A stretch of DNA of 60,000 bases from Symsagittifera roscoffensis (GCF_963678635.1 NC_087063.1:23878701-23938700); one strand, 5' to 3'; positions 33,371-46,019 are shown, counted from the first letter of the stretch. The notes: generated from the sequence alone by a model not told the origin. Program-made: numbers and translations.

Positions 33371-33906
33371 TTGTTCCGACTTTCGATACGAAAGTAACGG
33401 AATATTTGTGCTCGGGGTGGGTTTTTTTTTCTTCAGACAAATTTCGACTTTTTAACTAGCCATTTTTGACAGAATTTTTTAGATATCTTTCGAAAGGTAT
33501 TGTTGTCCTGAGCTCAAATTTGAAAAGATATTTTACTTGTGATAATTTTTCGTAAAGTTGCGGGGGTTTAAAGATTGCCATTTTGGCCAACTTGGGACAA
33601 TTAACGCGCGATATATTTCGCGCTATAAACGCGTAAGCGGAGAGTTAATCCGTCTTAGAAATCGTTCCAAATTGGTTAAAAGAAGCTTGTTTGCCATAAG
33701 TGGCTTGTTACAAGGAGCAAAATTTATCCTTTTGTACTTTATATGGCGTGTGGGGGATGATTTTCATAAAAAAATTTTAAATTTTAGAAAACTTTTTTTT
33801 TCATTTTCTTTTGTTTCATTGAATTTTTTAATGTAATTACTGCTCCACAAACCTTAAAGGGCAGTGGGAACATTCAGGGCTTCGCCCTGATACCAGCAGT
33901 CTTGTT
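33371..33906 (+). mobile_element. Full-length family A Helitron-like element (copy 2)
   Basis: 536 bp, very similar to 1307-1824 from end to end. It has the 5' TTGTTCCGAC, the hairpin ACTTTCGATACGAAAGT, the GACAATTAACGCGCGATATA block, GGCGTGTGGGGGATGATTTT, the 3' GTGGGAACATTC, the hairpin TCAGGGCTTCGCCCTGA and CAGCAGTCTTGTT. The flanks (TTAACATTA and TATTTAG) show no target duplication. Low divergence between the two copies implies recent activity. Confidence 0.65.
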
Positions 33907-33919
33907 TATTTAGAAATGT

Positions 33920-35925
33920 ACCAGAATTTATACAGTGCAAAGCAAACTGTGAAATTTTGGCTCAAAAGAATATCAAAAAATTAGTCAATGTTTGCTCATT
34001 TAGGCATTCAAAATATACGCTAAAACTACCGAGTCTATAAGATTTTTATGAACCATGCGTTTATAAAAAAAAATATTTTTTTTGATCGCTTTTCGTGATA
34101 AAAATTCATTTTGGAAAACGAGCAGAACAATTCCGGGAAAAAAATAGTAGATTAGTAGTCGCGAACCACTAATTTTGTAGTATTTCTAAGAAATAGAGCA
34201 ATTTTTTAAAGACCTAGTCAAATAGAGCATAGATGCGTATTTGGCATTTCTGAGAAAAAGAACTGCAGCATTATTTTTTGATTTTAAAAAGATTTTTGAA
34301 AAAAATTGATAATTTCTGTCGTATGGTTGAAATCCTGCTCTATCTGCTGGTCTATAAAATATTCTGCTCTATACGCAAATTCTTTTACTTGTGCTAAATT
34401 TTGCTGCAAGCAGAATTTTTTGGGATCTGGCTATAATCTCATAATATTGTTTAAATAAAAAACATTTTCGTTCAATTGTCAAAATGTGTCAATTTTATTA
34501 TATACATTTTTTTATATTTGAAAAGAATTTCTGATCATTTTGCTTAAAATAAACGAGGTTAAAAACTATTTAAACTTTGATGGGCTAGAAAGTTTGATTC
34601 TGATATAATTGATTCTGATAAAAAAATTTTCAGCTATTGACCCGATAGCTAGCTGCTATTTTTGCATTTTTTTGTTAATGAAAATAGGGAATCCAAAACA
34701 ACACAGTATCTGTGTAAAATTGTGCGATTGTATCTCTGGTAGAGTTCTAAGCGTCTTTGCTTCTGACCACTTTTATCGTCTAGTGTTAACCTAATCCGAA
34801 CAGCATTTAGAGCTTTGTTAGTTTTAGCCGGCTATTTTAAATTAGCATCGTCAGATAGTCTAAAGTGAAAAATTTAAACAACCTCACAAATTTTCGGGAA
34901 AGAAATAAAACTCTAGCAATTTATTTCTAAGCTTGCAATAACGGAACTGGCATAAACGACGGCTCAATAATTTGAAATGTTTTAAAACTGGGTTTTTTAA
35001 AATAAATATTCCACCAAAAAACTCAACAGCGCATCCTATGTTAAATGAACGCTTTGTTAAAACTGGAGGCAAGTCAATAAGCAGAACGGTCTAAAAGCAG
35101 AATGTGTCCAAGAAAAAGAAAACATTAAAAAATACTTCTTTGTTAAGCTAATCCGTAAATTAAGCACAAGAATTGTCAGTATTACCAAAAAAAACTTAAG
35201 TTTTTTGCAAAGTTTCATACTAAAACTTTATGTAATTTGAGTAACTTAATCGAGATTTTTTTTTAAATTCAAAAAAATAACTTTAGTCATGCATAACTTA
35301 TTCATTGTTTTGGTATTATTGACGTTCCTACTATTTGTTTTTTATCATTTTACTCGCATAAATCATTTAAAAAATCAAATTTTTCTGTTTTTCTGCTCTT
35401 GGACCCATTGTTCTCTTAGACCAATCTAATTATTGCTCCGCCTCCATTCAAACTATGTTGTGGCAATGCATTTAGTTTCAACCAATCAGGTTCATTAGAT
35501 TTAGTTTTGGTTTTTCACGATTTAAGAAAGTTAAAAAGACGCAAAATTGATAATACAGAATGTAATTAAGAAATTTGGCCAAACCTCAAATTTCGGACTC
35601 CAAAAGTTTCACGAGAAAAGCTGTTAAATTATTGCAAACTCTGAGCTCTCCTTGCTTAATAAGTCGTTACACTTAATAAACGTTATTACTAAAAATTTAT
35701 TAAATTATAAACTTCTCAGAAAATGTATGCTTAGACTTAAAATTTTCAACCTTTTTTGGTGAAAGTTATCGTTAGCGACTTAGGTCTGAAGAAAACTCAA
35801 GGTTTTACTGTACGAATTGCTTTGTAACAGTTCAAATTTTTTTATTCTTGGTTTAACTTTAATTCCGTTCAACAGACGAGAAAAAACTATTGTAGTGTTA
35901 TATCGTTTTGATCAAACAATCTCAT
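33920..35925. other. AT-rich stretch, nothing recognised
   Basis: Open frames such as 34609-34794 and 34884-35072 (minus) have no recognisable domains or good splice context. Confidence 0.25.
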
Positions 35926-35928
35926 TTA

Positions 35929-36010
35929 TTGTTCCGACTTTTGAAGAAATGCGGAATTTTTATGCTTGGGGTAGTTTTTTGTTCTCAAGTTTCGGGCGAT
36001 CGAAATAATA
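35929..36010 (+). mobile_element. 5' end of a family A element
   Basis: TTGTTCCGACTTTTGAAGAA followed by GCTTGGGGTAGTTTTTTGTT. The rest of the element is absent. Confidence 0.5.
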
Positions 36011-36014
36011 GTTT

Positions 36015-37480
36015 TTAACAAAAAATTATCATGCGCCATTGAAGATGTGAACTCCCAAAAATCAAATTTAAAATAATTAACCTCCGATCATTTCTTGCAA
36101 AGTTTTGATTCAAATGATACTTTTATAGCATTCATTATTACGTAGTTCTTAAATATATTTTATGAATCAGTTACGTGTTTTTGCCTGGGTTATATGGTGG
36201 CTGAATTGTAATTTGTCTGGCTTATATGCCACCTCAAGCTGGTTGTTTTCTATTATAAAGAAGAAAGAAAAAACTGGGCGGAGCTAAGCTCTTTCGTTTT
36301 CTATTAGAAAAAGGGCAGAAAATTTACAGTTTTGATTCAATCATTTTGTTTTGATCTGCCAAAAGAGTAGAACTTAAAATAGAGCTTTCATGTCAGTACT
36401 AGAGTTCCGAAGTATAGAAGTGCAGGAAACCGTTATCAAAACAAGGTATCTAAAGAAAATATGAAGCTGTAAAGCTAGGTCTCTAGCAAGAAAAAGCGGG
36501 AAAAATTTTGGAATTAATTCTTAGATCAATCAACGCAGTCAAACTTAATCCCTAAAATTGTTTATTAATTTTTTTTCCAGTGAACAATTACTACAGAAAT
36601 CAGGAAAATGTCTCCATAAATATCTCGGTTCTAAAACTCGGAAAATGTCTCTGTTTTAAATCTCAATCAATCAAACCCGAAATTAAATAAATTTTAAAAA
36701 ATGAACTAAAACTAAACTATTCGACAAACGTTACTAGGGCAATCATGAACACCCGAGCTGAGCTGATGATTTTGTATTATTTTACAAAGAGGTCAGAAAA
36801 CAAAATGAGTTGAGCTGATCGGATCGATGCCCAAATTATTATATTTACCATCTCTATAAAGACAAAATTTTACAATGACTTTTGAAAAAAAAAACGGGTC
36901 AAAATTGACGTTTTAGAGTATTTTTCCAACGTTTTTACCACGATATTGACTTTTCAGCGTCCCCCTAAATTAGCAGACTGAAGCCAAAGCCTTCAGAAAA
37001 CATTTAGGAATAATGAATCAAAATAGAGCCAAATGGGATGAAATAGTAAAATATTAACCAAGGGTAGAACCTTTGCGTGGTCTCACAGAGTCAAATCCCT
37101 GAGAGCGAAACGTCGGCAAAACCCAAGACACTCCCCTAAATCGACCCTTTTCTTAAGCATTATAATTAGCTTTTTGCTCATTTAATGTATATTTTATTTG
37201 CGCCAAAAACAGTTGACAGCCGAGTATTTTTACTAACAAGCACTTTCAGCTATTTATAATTGCGTCATTGAGTCTGGCGTAAGAAGTCAGAAAAATTTTT
37301 AAAAATATCGACATAAAAGTTCAAAAAATGATTTCTCTGTGGCACCTATAAAAAAATAACCACCCCTTTAAAAAAAACTAATCAATGGTTAAGCACATAC
37401 GGATTTTGAACCTAGTAACGAATAGCCCCTTTGCAATGGAGGGGGAGGTGGTTAAAAAGAGAAAAGATATCCAAAAAGGT
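36015..37480. other. AT-rich stretch without an identified gene
   Basis: This lies downstream, in the minus direction, of the candidate exon at 37486-37831 and could contain its intron. I found no convincing next exon. A short GC-richer piece at 37065-37120 includes AGAGCGAAACGTCGGC but no complete ribozyme core. Confidence 0.3.
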
Positions 37481-37485
37481 CGTAC

Positions 37486-37831
37486 CTCCGATTAGGCCGA
37501 TCAAAATCTTGACAGGAAGCAGTTGATTCCACAGAGTAGCTGGGGGCAACATCGCTGCAGTTGCGGTCGCTGTTCCGCCGGAAACAATAAAAACACTAGC
37601 AAGGCTACTACTGTTGCTGTTAGCTGTATTTAAATCAGCCGCAGGGAAAGAGCAATTAGGCCCAATAGGCTGCAAGTCTGTATTCTTCCCATCCCCCAAA
37701 TGTCCCCCGGAAAAGACTGCGGAACCAATATCGATTGAAATAACGCTTCCAAAGCAGTCCGAACGCAAGTAAGTCATATTTAAATACGCCTTGTCTTCTA
37801 ATTTGTCTCCGAGATAATTCAAAAGCCGGGT
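37486..37831 (-). CDS. Best candidate exon: extracellular or luminal protein segment, family unknown
   Basis: On the minus strand an acceptor (ACAATTTCAG) precedes 37831 and a donor (GGAG then GTACGA) follows 37486. The 346-nt interval is open (115 codons, phase 0 to phase 1). It reads in part LGDKLEDKAYLNMTYLRSD, VISIDIGSAVFSGG and a final LLPVKILIGLIG. Three N-glycosylation sequons (NMT, NCS, NSS), two cysteines and a hydrophobic end suggest a secreted or membrane protein entering a transmembrane helix. Composition (G, S, A, T, D) is unlike chance frames in this AT-rich DNA. The frame could continue to 37412, but that tail reads like intron (TTTTCTCTTTTT, CCCCCTCC). I do not recognise the family. 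Confidence 0.5.
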
Positions 37832-37834
37832 CTG

Positions 37835-38490
37835 AAATTGTTTCGTAATTGATAGAAAGGAATGAATGTGAAAATAAAAAACGGTTGTTTCGTGTTATTT
37901 ATTGGAGCTGTAGCTTAGTAAGAATGCTTTGTTGATGTTTAATCTGAGGCCAAATTGGTAAATCTGTATGGTTGATTTTCACAAATTCAACTGAGATACT
38001 GCTTTAGAGGGAGGATTAGCGAGCCTTTTCATTGGCTGATCGATATATGTAATCCCTACCTTTTTAAGCGAACATGGCTTTTTTTAGGGCAAGATCTAGA
38101 GAAGCCATTCAACATAAAAACGTATTTGTTTTGTCAATTAAACCGGAATAAAAAAGAGAATGAACAATCCAAAATTACACCCGTTCCCAAAAAATAGACT
38201 AGATAAAAATATTAAATAGTAAATCTCAGTTAACATTTTTGCGTCTTCTGTTTAGAAAAACTTCATTCCTAGTTGTACCTCAGAGAAAAACAATTTTTAG
38301 GTGAGACTAAAAATAAAAATTTAAATTTTAAATTTTCAAAGTAAGTTTCGAATTTTTTTTTGCGTTTTACGCACCTGATGGAATTCGCTCCTTCGAACAC
38401 TTATCTGGTCAACAGTTTTAAAAATGCTTTGAATAAAAACGTGTGCGAATTCATCACATTTCTCCAATTTAGTGTTCACTTAAATTTCTT
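37835..38490. other. AT-rich stretch upstream of the candidate exon
   Basis: No upstream exon could be identified by eye. A minus-strand AATGAAAAGG...GGTAGGG piece near 38060 has a donor-like GGTAGGG but no coding frame. Confidence 0.25.
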
Positions 38491-38491
38491 A

Positions 38492-39056
38492 TTGTTTCGA
38501 GAGTTTTAAAAATGGGGAGGAACTTTGTATTTGAGTGTTTTAGTTTTTTTTTAATTCCTTGCAAAATCAGTCCTTACAGTCGTGATTCGACCGGCTTTAT
38601 AAAAAATCAAAGCAAATTTCCCTGTGTCAAAAAAAAACGATTTGAAACTTTTGGTTTTTGGTCTTAATTCAAATAATCAAGCGAGCGAGCAGGCTCACAA
38701 TCGATTGTTTTAATGGCTCAAAGGCTTACAATACATTAATTTAAAAGGTAAAAACTTAGTGCTTTTTTGGGATCAAAAACTACAAAAATTCAAAAAAAAA
38801 TATGAAAAAACTTTTTGATTTTTTAAGTTTTTTTTTTTCGTTTTTCTAGTCAATTTTGGCGCAAAAATTGTTTTTCCTTCTGCTTATTTGTTTATTTTTT
38901 TCGAGTATTCCTAAACTCTAGCTTTTCGTTCAGCTCCTTCTATCACAACACGCCGAGAAAAAAAACGACACTATTTTGAATAAAATTTGTTTGCTGTACT
39001 TTTTTAGGACTATGGTCGGAGTATTTTAGGCTACTTGCACAGTAACCAGCCATGTT
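38492..39056 (+). mobile_element. Full-length family B Helitron-like copy
   Basis: The 5' TTGTTTCGAG and AATGGGGAGGAACTTTGTAT are followed by GCGAGCGAGCAGGC, homopolymer-rich body and the 3' TATGGTCGGAGTATT, hairpin remnant GGCTACTTGCACAG, AACCAGCCATGTT. About 565 bp, no coding capacity. Confidence 0.55.
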
Positions 39057-39265
39057 TTTTGGGCAGTTGTTATTATTGCAGAAAATTATTTGTTGAGGTT
39101 AACTTTTTTCTGGTTATAAATTACATTTCAAATTTTTTTTGCCGAAGTTTTTTAGAAGAAGAGTTGTTTTTACTAGAAACAGCATAGATTTAGGCAAATT
39201 CTCATCAGAAAATGTTGAAAGAAAACATTTTAAAATAAATTTCTGTTTTGCTCTAACATTCTTTT

Positions 39266-39514
39266 TTGTTCCGACTTTCCAAGAAAATGACAGAGTACTT
39301 GGGATCAGGGTGGTTTTTTATTCTCCAGACAAATTTCGACTTTTTAACTAGCACTTTTTGACGGAATTTCGATTTATGTGCCAAAAAGTAGCGTGGCTTG
39401 ACTCAATCTAAACCGCGGCGTAGGGTTTTAAAAAAATCCAAAAAAATCTTAATTTCGATTTTTTTCAAAGTCAGTCGGAACATTCAGATTTTCGCCCTGA
39501 TACGAGCAGTATTA
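39266..39514 (+). mobile_element. Short family A copy
   Basis: The 5' TTGTTCCGACTTTCCAAGAA and CTCCAGACAAATTTCGACTT, then after a deletion the 3' AGTCGGAACATTCAGATTTT, CGCCCTGATACGAGCAGT, ATTATT. Confidence 0.55.
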
Positions 39515-39519
39515 TTCAA

Positions 39520-40770
39520 ATTATTCACATTAACAAAAATTTGTCTTCTGAATTAAAAAAAGCAGGGTTGGATCTAAAGTTTTCTCGGGAAAACCATGCT
39601 GCAGACAGATATCAAATTAATACAAAAATTTTTCTCACCTGATTTTAGTTATTTCTTGTCTTGTGACTACAAATTAAAGATGGTAAAAGAAGAATATTTA
39701 AGGCAAGTTAAAATAAGCAATAGGAATAATATAGATTCCATATTTGAGTTAAAAATACAACTTGAACTAATTTGTTATTTGAATATTTATAACATGGAAT
39801 CATAATGATGAAGCTATGCAAATATGAATTGCAGAGACTATTCTTGGAATCTTAATCAGTCACCGTAGAACTAATTTTAACTTTTTTATTGATTAAATAA
39901 GTCAAATAAAGGGGCACTAAGCGATATAGCAAGCGCTCCGATTAGCATGCGACAATCCTTTGTGCATAACTGTTGACCTACCATAAGTCGCTTTAGCAAA
40001 AAAAAACAACAACAAATTAGTATTTTTATCCACGCCTACTTTTATGGCTTGAGCCGAACGTTGATCGAGGAGTGACCAATCACCAGGCTCATATCGACCT
40101 GTAATGGCTTTGACCGAAAAATGACCACCGAGCAGGGGTTTGGCGTTAATTATAATATTAATTCAAATTTCGGTTTTCTGTTACAGCTACTTATTGCACC
40201 AGCAATCTTTACTACTTGCCAATAAAGCCTTTAAAAATTGCCGAGGCCGCGTTGACATCAAAGGCGGCATTAAAGCATCCGAAAAGAAGTTGAGCATGCA
40301 AATCGCCTCGCATTCAAATTGCTACGCCCCCTCAAATAACAGTTTTTTACAGAAAAAATTAATTGAAACATAATTTACTTCAGGTATTCAAAACGAGACA
40401 ATGATGCATATCAAATATTAACAAGCTTTGACAATCATCTTCGAAACTTGAATGGAACGACCTTCACAAATTTTAGCTGTCCGAAAGACTATTTGTTGTG
40501 TTTGAAGCTTAACACATTTCCGGGGAAACAGATAAAATCTGTTAAAAAATGAAATAACAAAGAAACAGCGACTGTCTTCTGACTTAAAGAAACGTTCTTA
40601 AGCGAGGAATTTTATATGGTAACAGGATGTAACGTATAAACATATGTACGAGCGTTGGTGGAAATTTTTAGGACAAGATTCTTTTCCCAGGTTGAAGAGA
40701 ATATTTTTGAACTTATCAGATTGCCTTGCCACACCATAAGTTACTTTCCTAATGTTTCCCATTAAGTAAC
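39520..40770. other. AT-rich stretch, nothing recognised
   Basis: A short relic of a family C end (GCAGGGTTGGATCTAAAG then TTTTCTCGGG, 39561-39590) is visible. A slightly GC-richer block at 40210-40330 codes for nothing I recognise. Confidence 0.3.
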
Positions 40771-40774
40771 ATTT

Positions 40775-41290
40775 TTGTTCCAACTTTTTATAAAATGGGG
40801 AAAATATGGTATTCGGGTGTGTTAAGTTTTTTTTCCACGCAAAATCAGGTTCCACAAAATGATAATCGGAATGGGTCAAGTGATATATCATATAGTGTCG
40901 AGAAAAACTCGTTTAAAATTTTAAAATTTTCGTCTAACAGCGAGCAATTAAAGCGAGCGAGTAGGCTTTTTATAGGCAATGAAACATTAGTTAGTTTTTA
41001 GTCGAAGCTTTTTAGCGCCATTTTTGAGATAAAAACTACGAAAGTTCAATACTGCATAAAAAAATTGAAAAAAAATCTTTGAATATTTTTCAAATCGTTC
41101 TTCGACAAAAACTTGCCCGATTTGCCTAATTTACTGCGACTATCAAAAACCTAATTTTTAGGTTTTCATCCGACCCTTTCATTACACCACGCAAAAAGAA
41201 GACATTTATTTGAAAAACACTTTTGTGCATTTTTTGAGAATATGGTCGGAAGAATCTGTGTCTTTTGCACAGCAACCGGTTAACGTTGTT
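40775..41290 (+). mobile_element. Full-length family B Helitron-like copy
   Basis: The 5' TTGTTCCAACTTTTTATAAA, ATGGGGAAAATATGG and GTATTCGGGTGTG, the GCGAGCGAGTAGGC block, and the 3' TATGGTCGGAAGAAT, hairpin CTGTGTCTTTTGCACAG, CAACCGGTTAACGTTGTT. Confidence 0.6.
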
Positions 41291-42149
41291 AGATTTCTGC
41301 TTAGAGATCACTCTTGTAGTCGAAGTACTGGTTAGAAAAAATCAAAATCCGAAATTCTTCACCTTTTTAAACAGAAAGTTTATGTATATCCAATAATTGA
41401 AAACGGGAGTAAAAATGAAATTGAGCTGCAAATTGATTTTTAAATTGAAACTGAAGTTTTAAATTTTAGTTTACCAAAAGGAATTTTATGATACTGTTAT
41501 TGCAGTTTGTTAGCATTTGTCAGCTTTGTGATTAATTATATTAATTGCCAAAAACTAAGAAGGGAATTACAGCTTAAAATGGACTTTCTGAGCAGATCCG
41601 CTTTAAGTAGACGTAATTTTTGTAAATCCTTATTACATATGACAAATAAAAGTAAACACCGGTAATGATGTAATGCTTTAAATTTAAAATTTTAGAGCTT
41701 TTCAGATCGCATTTTATTTTGTATTTTGACTTTATTTTAATGAAGGGTGTCTTTGGTAATGTAAAACCCCTAAAGGATAAAAATTTGGAAAATGATAAAA
41801 ATTTAGAAATTATTATTACAAAACATTTTACTAAGAAATGTAGGATACAAAAATGGGTCGTGCCAAATGGAGAAATTTTATCTACTTCAGCCTCACAATT
41901 TTTTCCATAGCTTTTGCCGTGCCGTTTTCCTCATAAAAACTTACAAATGTAGCCTTGTCTGTTCTTTCGCATTTAGACAATTTACCAAATTGATTCAAGG
42001 TTTTGGATATCAATCGTTATACGCAGAAGCTAAGCGTACTAAAAGTCGAAAAAACTTTCGTATGTCTCGATAGAAGTTCGTTCCAGGCAAACAAGCCAGA
42101 CACTTGAATTTTAAATCAGCAGCAACGGAACAAAACTTAAGAAAAGAAA

Positions 42150-42500
42150 CAAAGCCGACAATCTTTGAGCAGAAGCAAGTTGATCCGAAAAATTTTTATT
42201 TGATTAAAAAAAAACAGTTTAAAGTCGCACCTTAAATTACATTGGACAACATTTGCCCTTGCAACTACAATGAAAGCTGTTCATAGCACAAAAAAATTTA
42301 GTGATGTGGCAAGTAAGTCGACAATCTTCGAGCAGACACCAACAGAACCGAAAAAAAAAAAGATTTTTACGAAACTTTTAAAGTTTTTAAAATCTTTCAT
42401 GCTGCGCCTAAAGTTTGTAATGCTGCCCCTGACATTAGAATGAACAGCATTTGCACTTGCAACTACAACGAAAATTCTCTACAGTACAAGCAAAAACCTT
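42150..42500. repeat. Direct repeat, two diverged units of about 170-200 bp
   Basis: GACAATCTTTGAGCAGAAGC (near 42156) corresponds to GACAATCTTCGAGCAGACAC (near 42320). ACATTTGCCCTTGCAACTAC (near 42248) corresponds to GCATTTGCACTTGCAACTAC (near 42447). Confidence 0.6.
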
Positions 42501-42600
42501 TGTGGCAATTTGGCTGACAAAGGTTACAAACAAACTAAAAACCAACAATTCATTTTTCTCGGATTTTTTTTTTCAATTTACTTGATAATGAAAAAAAAGG

Positions 42601-42670
42601 TCCGGCCACGGCTCGAAGCCAAGCTCTTAGGGTACACAGGCCACTGTTTTACCTCCAGTCCAAGGGAAAG
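42601..42670 (-). ncRNA. tRNA-like segment (SINE head or relic), first
   Basis: On the minus strand the sequence around GGCTTCGAGCC resembles a tRNA T-arm and Pol III B box, followed by GTGGCCGGACC and a T run that could end Pol III transcription. Cloverleaf stems do not pair well. Two related segments lie at 57187-57262 and 58168-58240, and the DNA just downstream on the plus strand (42740-42820) is shared with 58305-58385. So this is a repeat component, not an isolated tRNA. Confidence 0.35.
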
Positions 42671-42744
42671 CAACCTGGAAGATGTTAGGAGAAAAGAAGT
42701 GAAAAGAAGTCAGCAAATGATTCAACTGATTTTGTTAATCTAGT

Positions 42745-45330
42745 TGTTAACTAGAAAAAAAATTATAATGCAGTTTGATAACGCTTGCTTATCGCAAGCG
42801 TAATTATATCAAAAATTGGCGTAACCGGGTCCGAAAACCTTCAATTTTGAAACAAAAAAAAGATGAAAAGCAAAAAATTTTGAGAGTTGGAATTTCCAAA
42901 TAAATAATCATATTGAAAAAGGAAGGCTTATTTGTGAAAAATTGATAATCAGATTACCATCAAAACTTTGCGGCCCAAATGGTAGTCTGGATTAGGAGTT
43001 ATAGTGGAAGAAAAATCTCGGAATATCTCAATTCGGTCTGGACAAAAGGAGCGATGGCCGGAAAAATGTCACCACAATAAAAAAAAACATTCATGATTTT
43101 CTGAAAATTACCAAAATAGTCAGAAATTTAGTCACAAAAATCCTGAAAGTTAGTCGCGATAGTTCAAAAATTGGTAACAAAAGTCTGAGTCACGACCGTT
43201 TGGATTTAGGTTGAGTAAAAAAGTGGAACGCATGATCTCAAACAAAAGTCGAAGAAGCAATATCATCAATAAGAAATATTGATGTTTGAGGAAAATACCA
43301 CAATAACACAACATCAAAATGTAAAAAAGGTCTCATTGCGAAAAAAAAGGTTTGTGAAAAAAATATATGTTTTTCGAAGTAGACCCCATATGGAATACTT
43401 AATTCATGCTCACAGCCCCTGCAAAAATGAATTGCATAACTTATACCAAACACAATAACTTTTTACAGATAAAATTCCACCTGTCGCAGACAGTTTTTTT
43501 CGTGATCGCACAGTCGAGGACGCATCTCTTTAGTCTGCAAAGTCTAGAATTATTGAATTTCAATCCAGGCTGACTGCACATGCCCATTGTCTGAAACTCT
43601 GATAGTTTTGACATTTTTTACTAAAATTCACGATTTGAATCCATCGAAATATGGTTAAAAGAACTTCGCTGTCATTACGGAGCCAAACTGTCTTTTGTAG
43701 ACTTTAAAGGATTGCAAAATAGGCCTACAACAAATTTGTTGCGAAATCTGCAAGTTTGCTAATTTTTCTTGACGTTATTTGCTTTTTTGGGTACAACGAC
43801 TAAATAGCCATAACACAGTATTGCTCCAAATTGGTCTAAGACGGCTAATTTGCTAATTTCGCGACAAAAAGGTTTTTTTTTGCATTTATGCAAGCTTTCA
43901 AGTTGGTTCAAGGCTCTGCATATCAGTCATTATATTGTATCAAACAATTGACGTTCATATGGCTGTCACGTTAGAAACATTTGAGCGGTAAAAGTTTCAT
44001 TTCGCCTAACCGAGTCCAAAAATTATCCAATTTTAAACCAAAAAAAAATGAAAAAAGCAAACAAAGCTATCTTTTGAGAATCGGAGTTTCCAAATAATTG
44101 ATCATGATAAATTGGAGAACTTATTTGTGAAAAATGATTAAAGATTGCCATATAAAAAACCAAGCTGTATTAGGATTTATAGTCGCAAAAACTGAAAAAA
44201 AAGACTCGACAATTTTGACATAAGTTGAAGACAGAGTCCTTTAATTAAGTGGTAGGCATGATCTCACATAAAAATAGAAGAAGCAAAATCTTTGATTAGA
44301 GCAACTGGTTTCTTTAAAAAAATGCCAAATTGAATAACTTTAAAATTTCTAAAAAATCATAATGCACAAACAGTTTTGAAAAAAGAACTAAAACTCATAA
44401 TAGATTATTCACTCATTCTTTTAACCCTTGCAAAAATGAGTTGTCTAAACTATGCCAATCACAAAAAATTTTAGACAGAAAATTTGCATCTATCGAGGAC
44501 AATTTTGTTTCAATCGTCGGGTTGGGGACGCAAATTTTTGGTCTGCAAAGTCTAGAAGTAATGAAGTGTAAGCGAGGCAGATTGCAAATGCCCTTTTTTG
44601 AAAATCTATAAAATTTTGACAATTTTCAACAAAAATTACGTAGTAATTGATTCCACGATCAAATAACCAAATCACTTTTTTGCTCAAAATTGGTCCAAAA
44701 ACTGCAAACTCACAAAACCCGCAACAAAATTGTCGGTTTTTTGCGTTTATGCAATTTTCCAAGTTGATTCAAGGCTTTAAACATCAGTCGTTATTTAATA
44801 CAAAAAAAATGGCGTTTTCTTTGCTTTGACGCCAGAAAAACATGAGCTGCAAATTCATTCATTTTGAGGAGTAAAATCGAAAATACTTTGAAAATTGGTG
44901 CGAAAAATTTCAAAAAATACAGCTTGAAAAATTCCATTTGCTTAGCCAAGTCCACAATTTAACCAATAAAAAACAATTGTTGAAAAAACAAAAAAAACTA
45001 CAATTTTGCGAAGTTTCACACATCGGTCGGGAGGCTTTTTTGATCGGCAAAGTGAAGAAGTTTTGAATTTCAATCAAAGCAGTTTGCAAAAATCGGTTTA
45101 ACAAAAATTATTTTTTAATTGATACCATGAAAGCATGATTTAAAGAAATTCAACGCCATTGCGAAGCCAAACTGTATTTTGTGAAATTTAAGAAGATTAC
45201 GCAAGGCCGAAATCAATTTTGTTGCGGAATCCGCAAATTTGTGAGGTTTTGTTAGATGCTTTGCTGTTTTGATTCCACGATCAAATAACTTATTTACTGT
45301 GTCGCTTGAACTTGACCCAAAAAGCGAGTT
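42745..45330 (+). repeat. Degenerate tandem array, three units of about 0.4-1.2 kb
   Basis: Unit 1 is about 42745-43985, unit 2 about 43990-44830, unit 3 (truncated) about 44915-45330. Shared landmarks in order: a CGTAACCGGGTCCGAAAA-type piece, GGAGTTTCCAAATAATTGAT, GACGCAAATTTTTGGTC or its variant, TCTGCAAAGTCTAGAA, AGCCAAACTGT, and TTCAAGGCTNNNNATCAGTC. A fourth copy of the last block is at 41990-42030. Divergence is large. No coding frame is conserved among the units. Confidence 0.6.
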
Positions 45331-45362
45331 TACGGAATCCGCAAAAAAAATTGCGGAATTGT

Positions 45363-45529
45363 AAAATAAAAGAAATTTCGCTGAATCCGGATGAACTAGT
45401 TATTTCCGATGGTTACGAGATCCACGACAAAACTAAATTGCCAAAACATACATTGCAAGCATTTGAGCGCGGAATCCACAAAATTGTTAAAGTGTCCAGT
45501 ACTTTTATTCTGTATTGTCCCCGACTATA
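45363..45529 (+). other. Unassigned coding-like open frame
   Basis: The frame reads ISLNPDELVISDGYEIHD and later LQAFERGIHKIVKVSS before a stop. Composition is protein-like and it follows an acceptor-like AAATAAAAG. No family recognised. It sits at the edge of the repeat array and may be a relic. Confidence 0.2.
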
Positions 45530-46019
45530 ATCTGTAGATGAATCACAAACACTGTTTTGGTACTCAAACACACTGAAAGGCAAAGAGGCAGGTACTTAAT
45601 CAACTGACACCAAAGTGACAGACAGCTCAAAGGGCGACAAAAAACAAAACTCAAACAACTCAAACTAAAACTAACTGATGACTTTTAAAGTATATGTAAA
45701 TGGAAATTCCCTCCGCTCAAATAGTTTTAAATCTAAAATTTTAAATCTAAATCTTAATTTTAAAGTTATACGAAACTAAAATGTCGCTCTGTCGTTTCTG
45801 GACCCTCGTTTTGCTCGCTCTCTGGCCTTCATACCGCATGGCAGTAGTATAAACTCAAATTCAGATCCCGAGTCGGACTTTGTGAACAGGCTTGTCGTTC
45901 GAGCTATCTGAGTCACATGCGTATGGTTCATCCTGGCGGTCGTTCACCCATCCCCAGAAGTCTCATGCTGCCAAGAGATGTCGTCGGGTTCGTTAAAATT
46001 CTCACATTTGACGTCGTCC

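Noticed and set aside
33558-33836. 92-codon open frame
   Set aside because: It lies wholly within a family A Helitron-like element. The sister copy at 1307 does not preserve the frame.
37065-37120. Possible hammerhead ribozyme relic (AGAGCGAAACGTCGGC)
   Set aside because: The CTGATGA core half is absent and stems do not pair, so no ribozyme can be supported.
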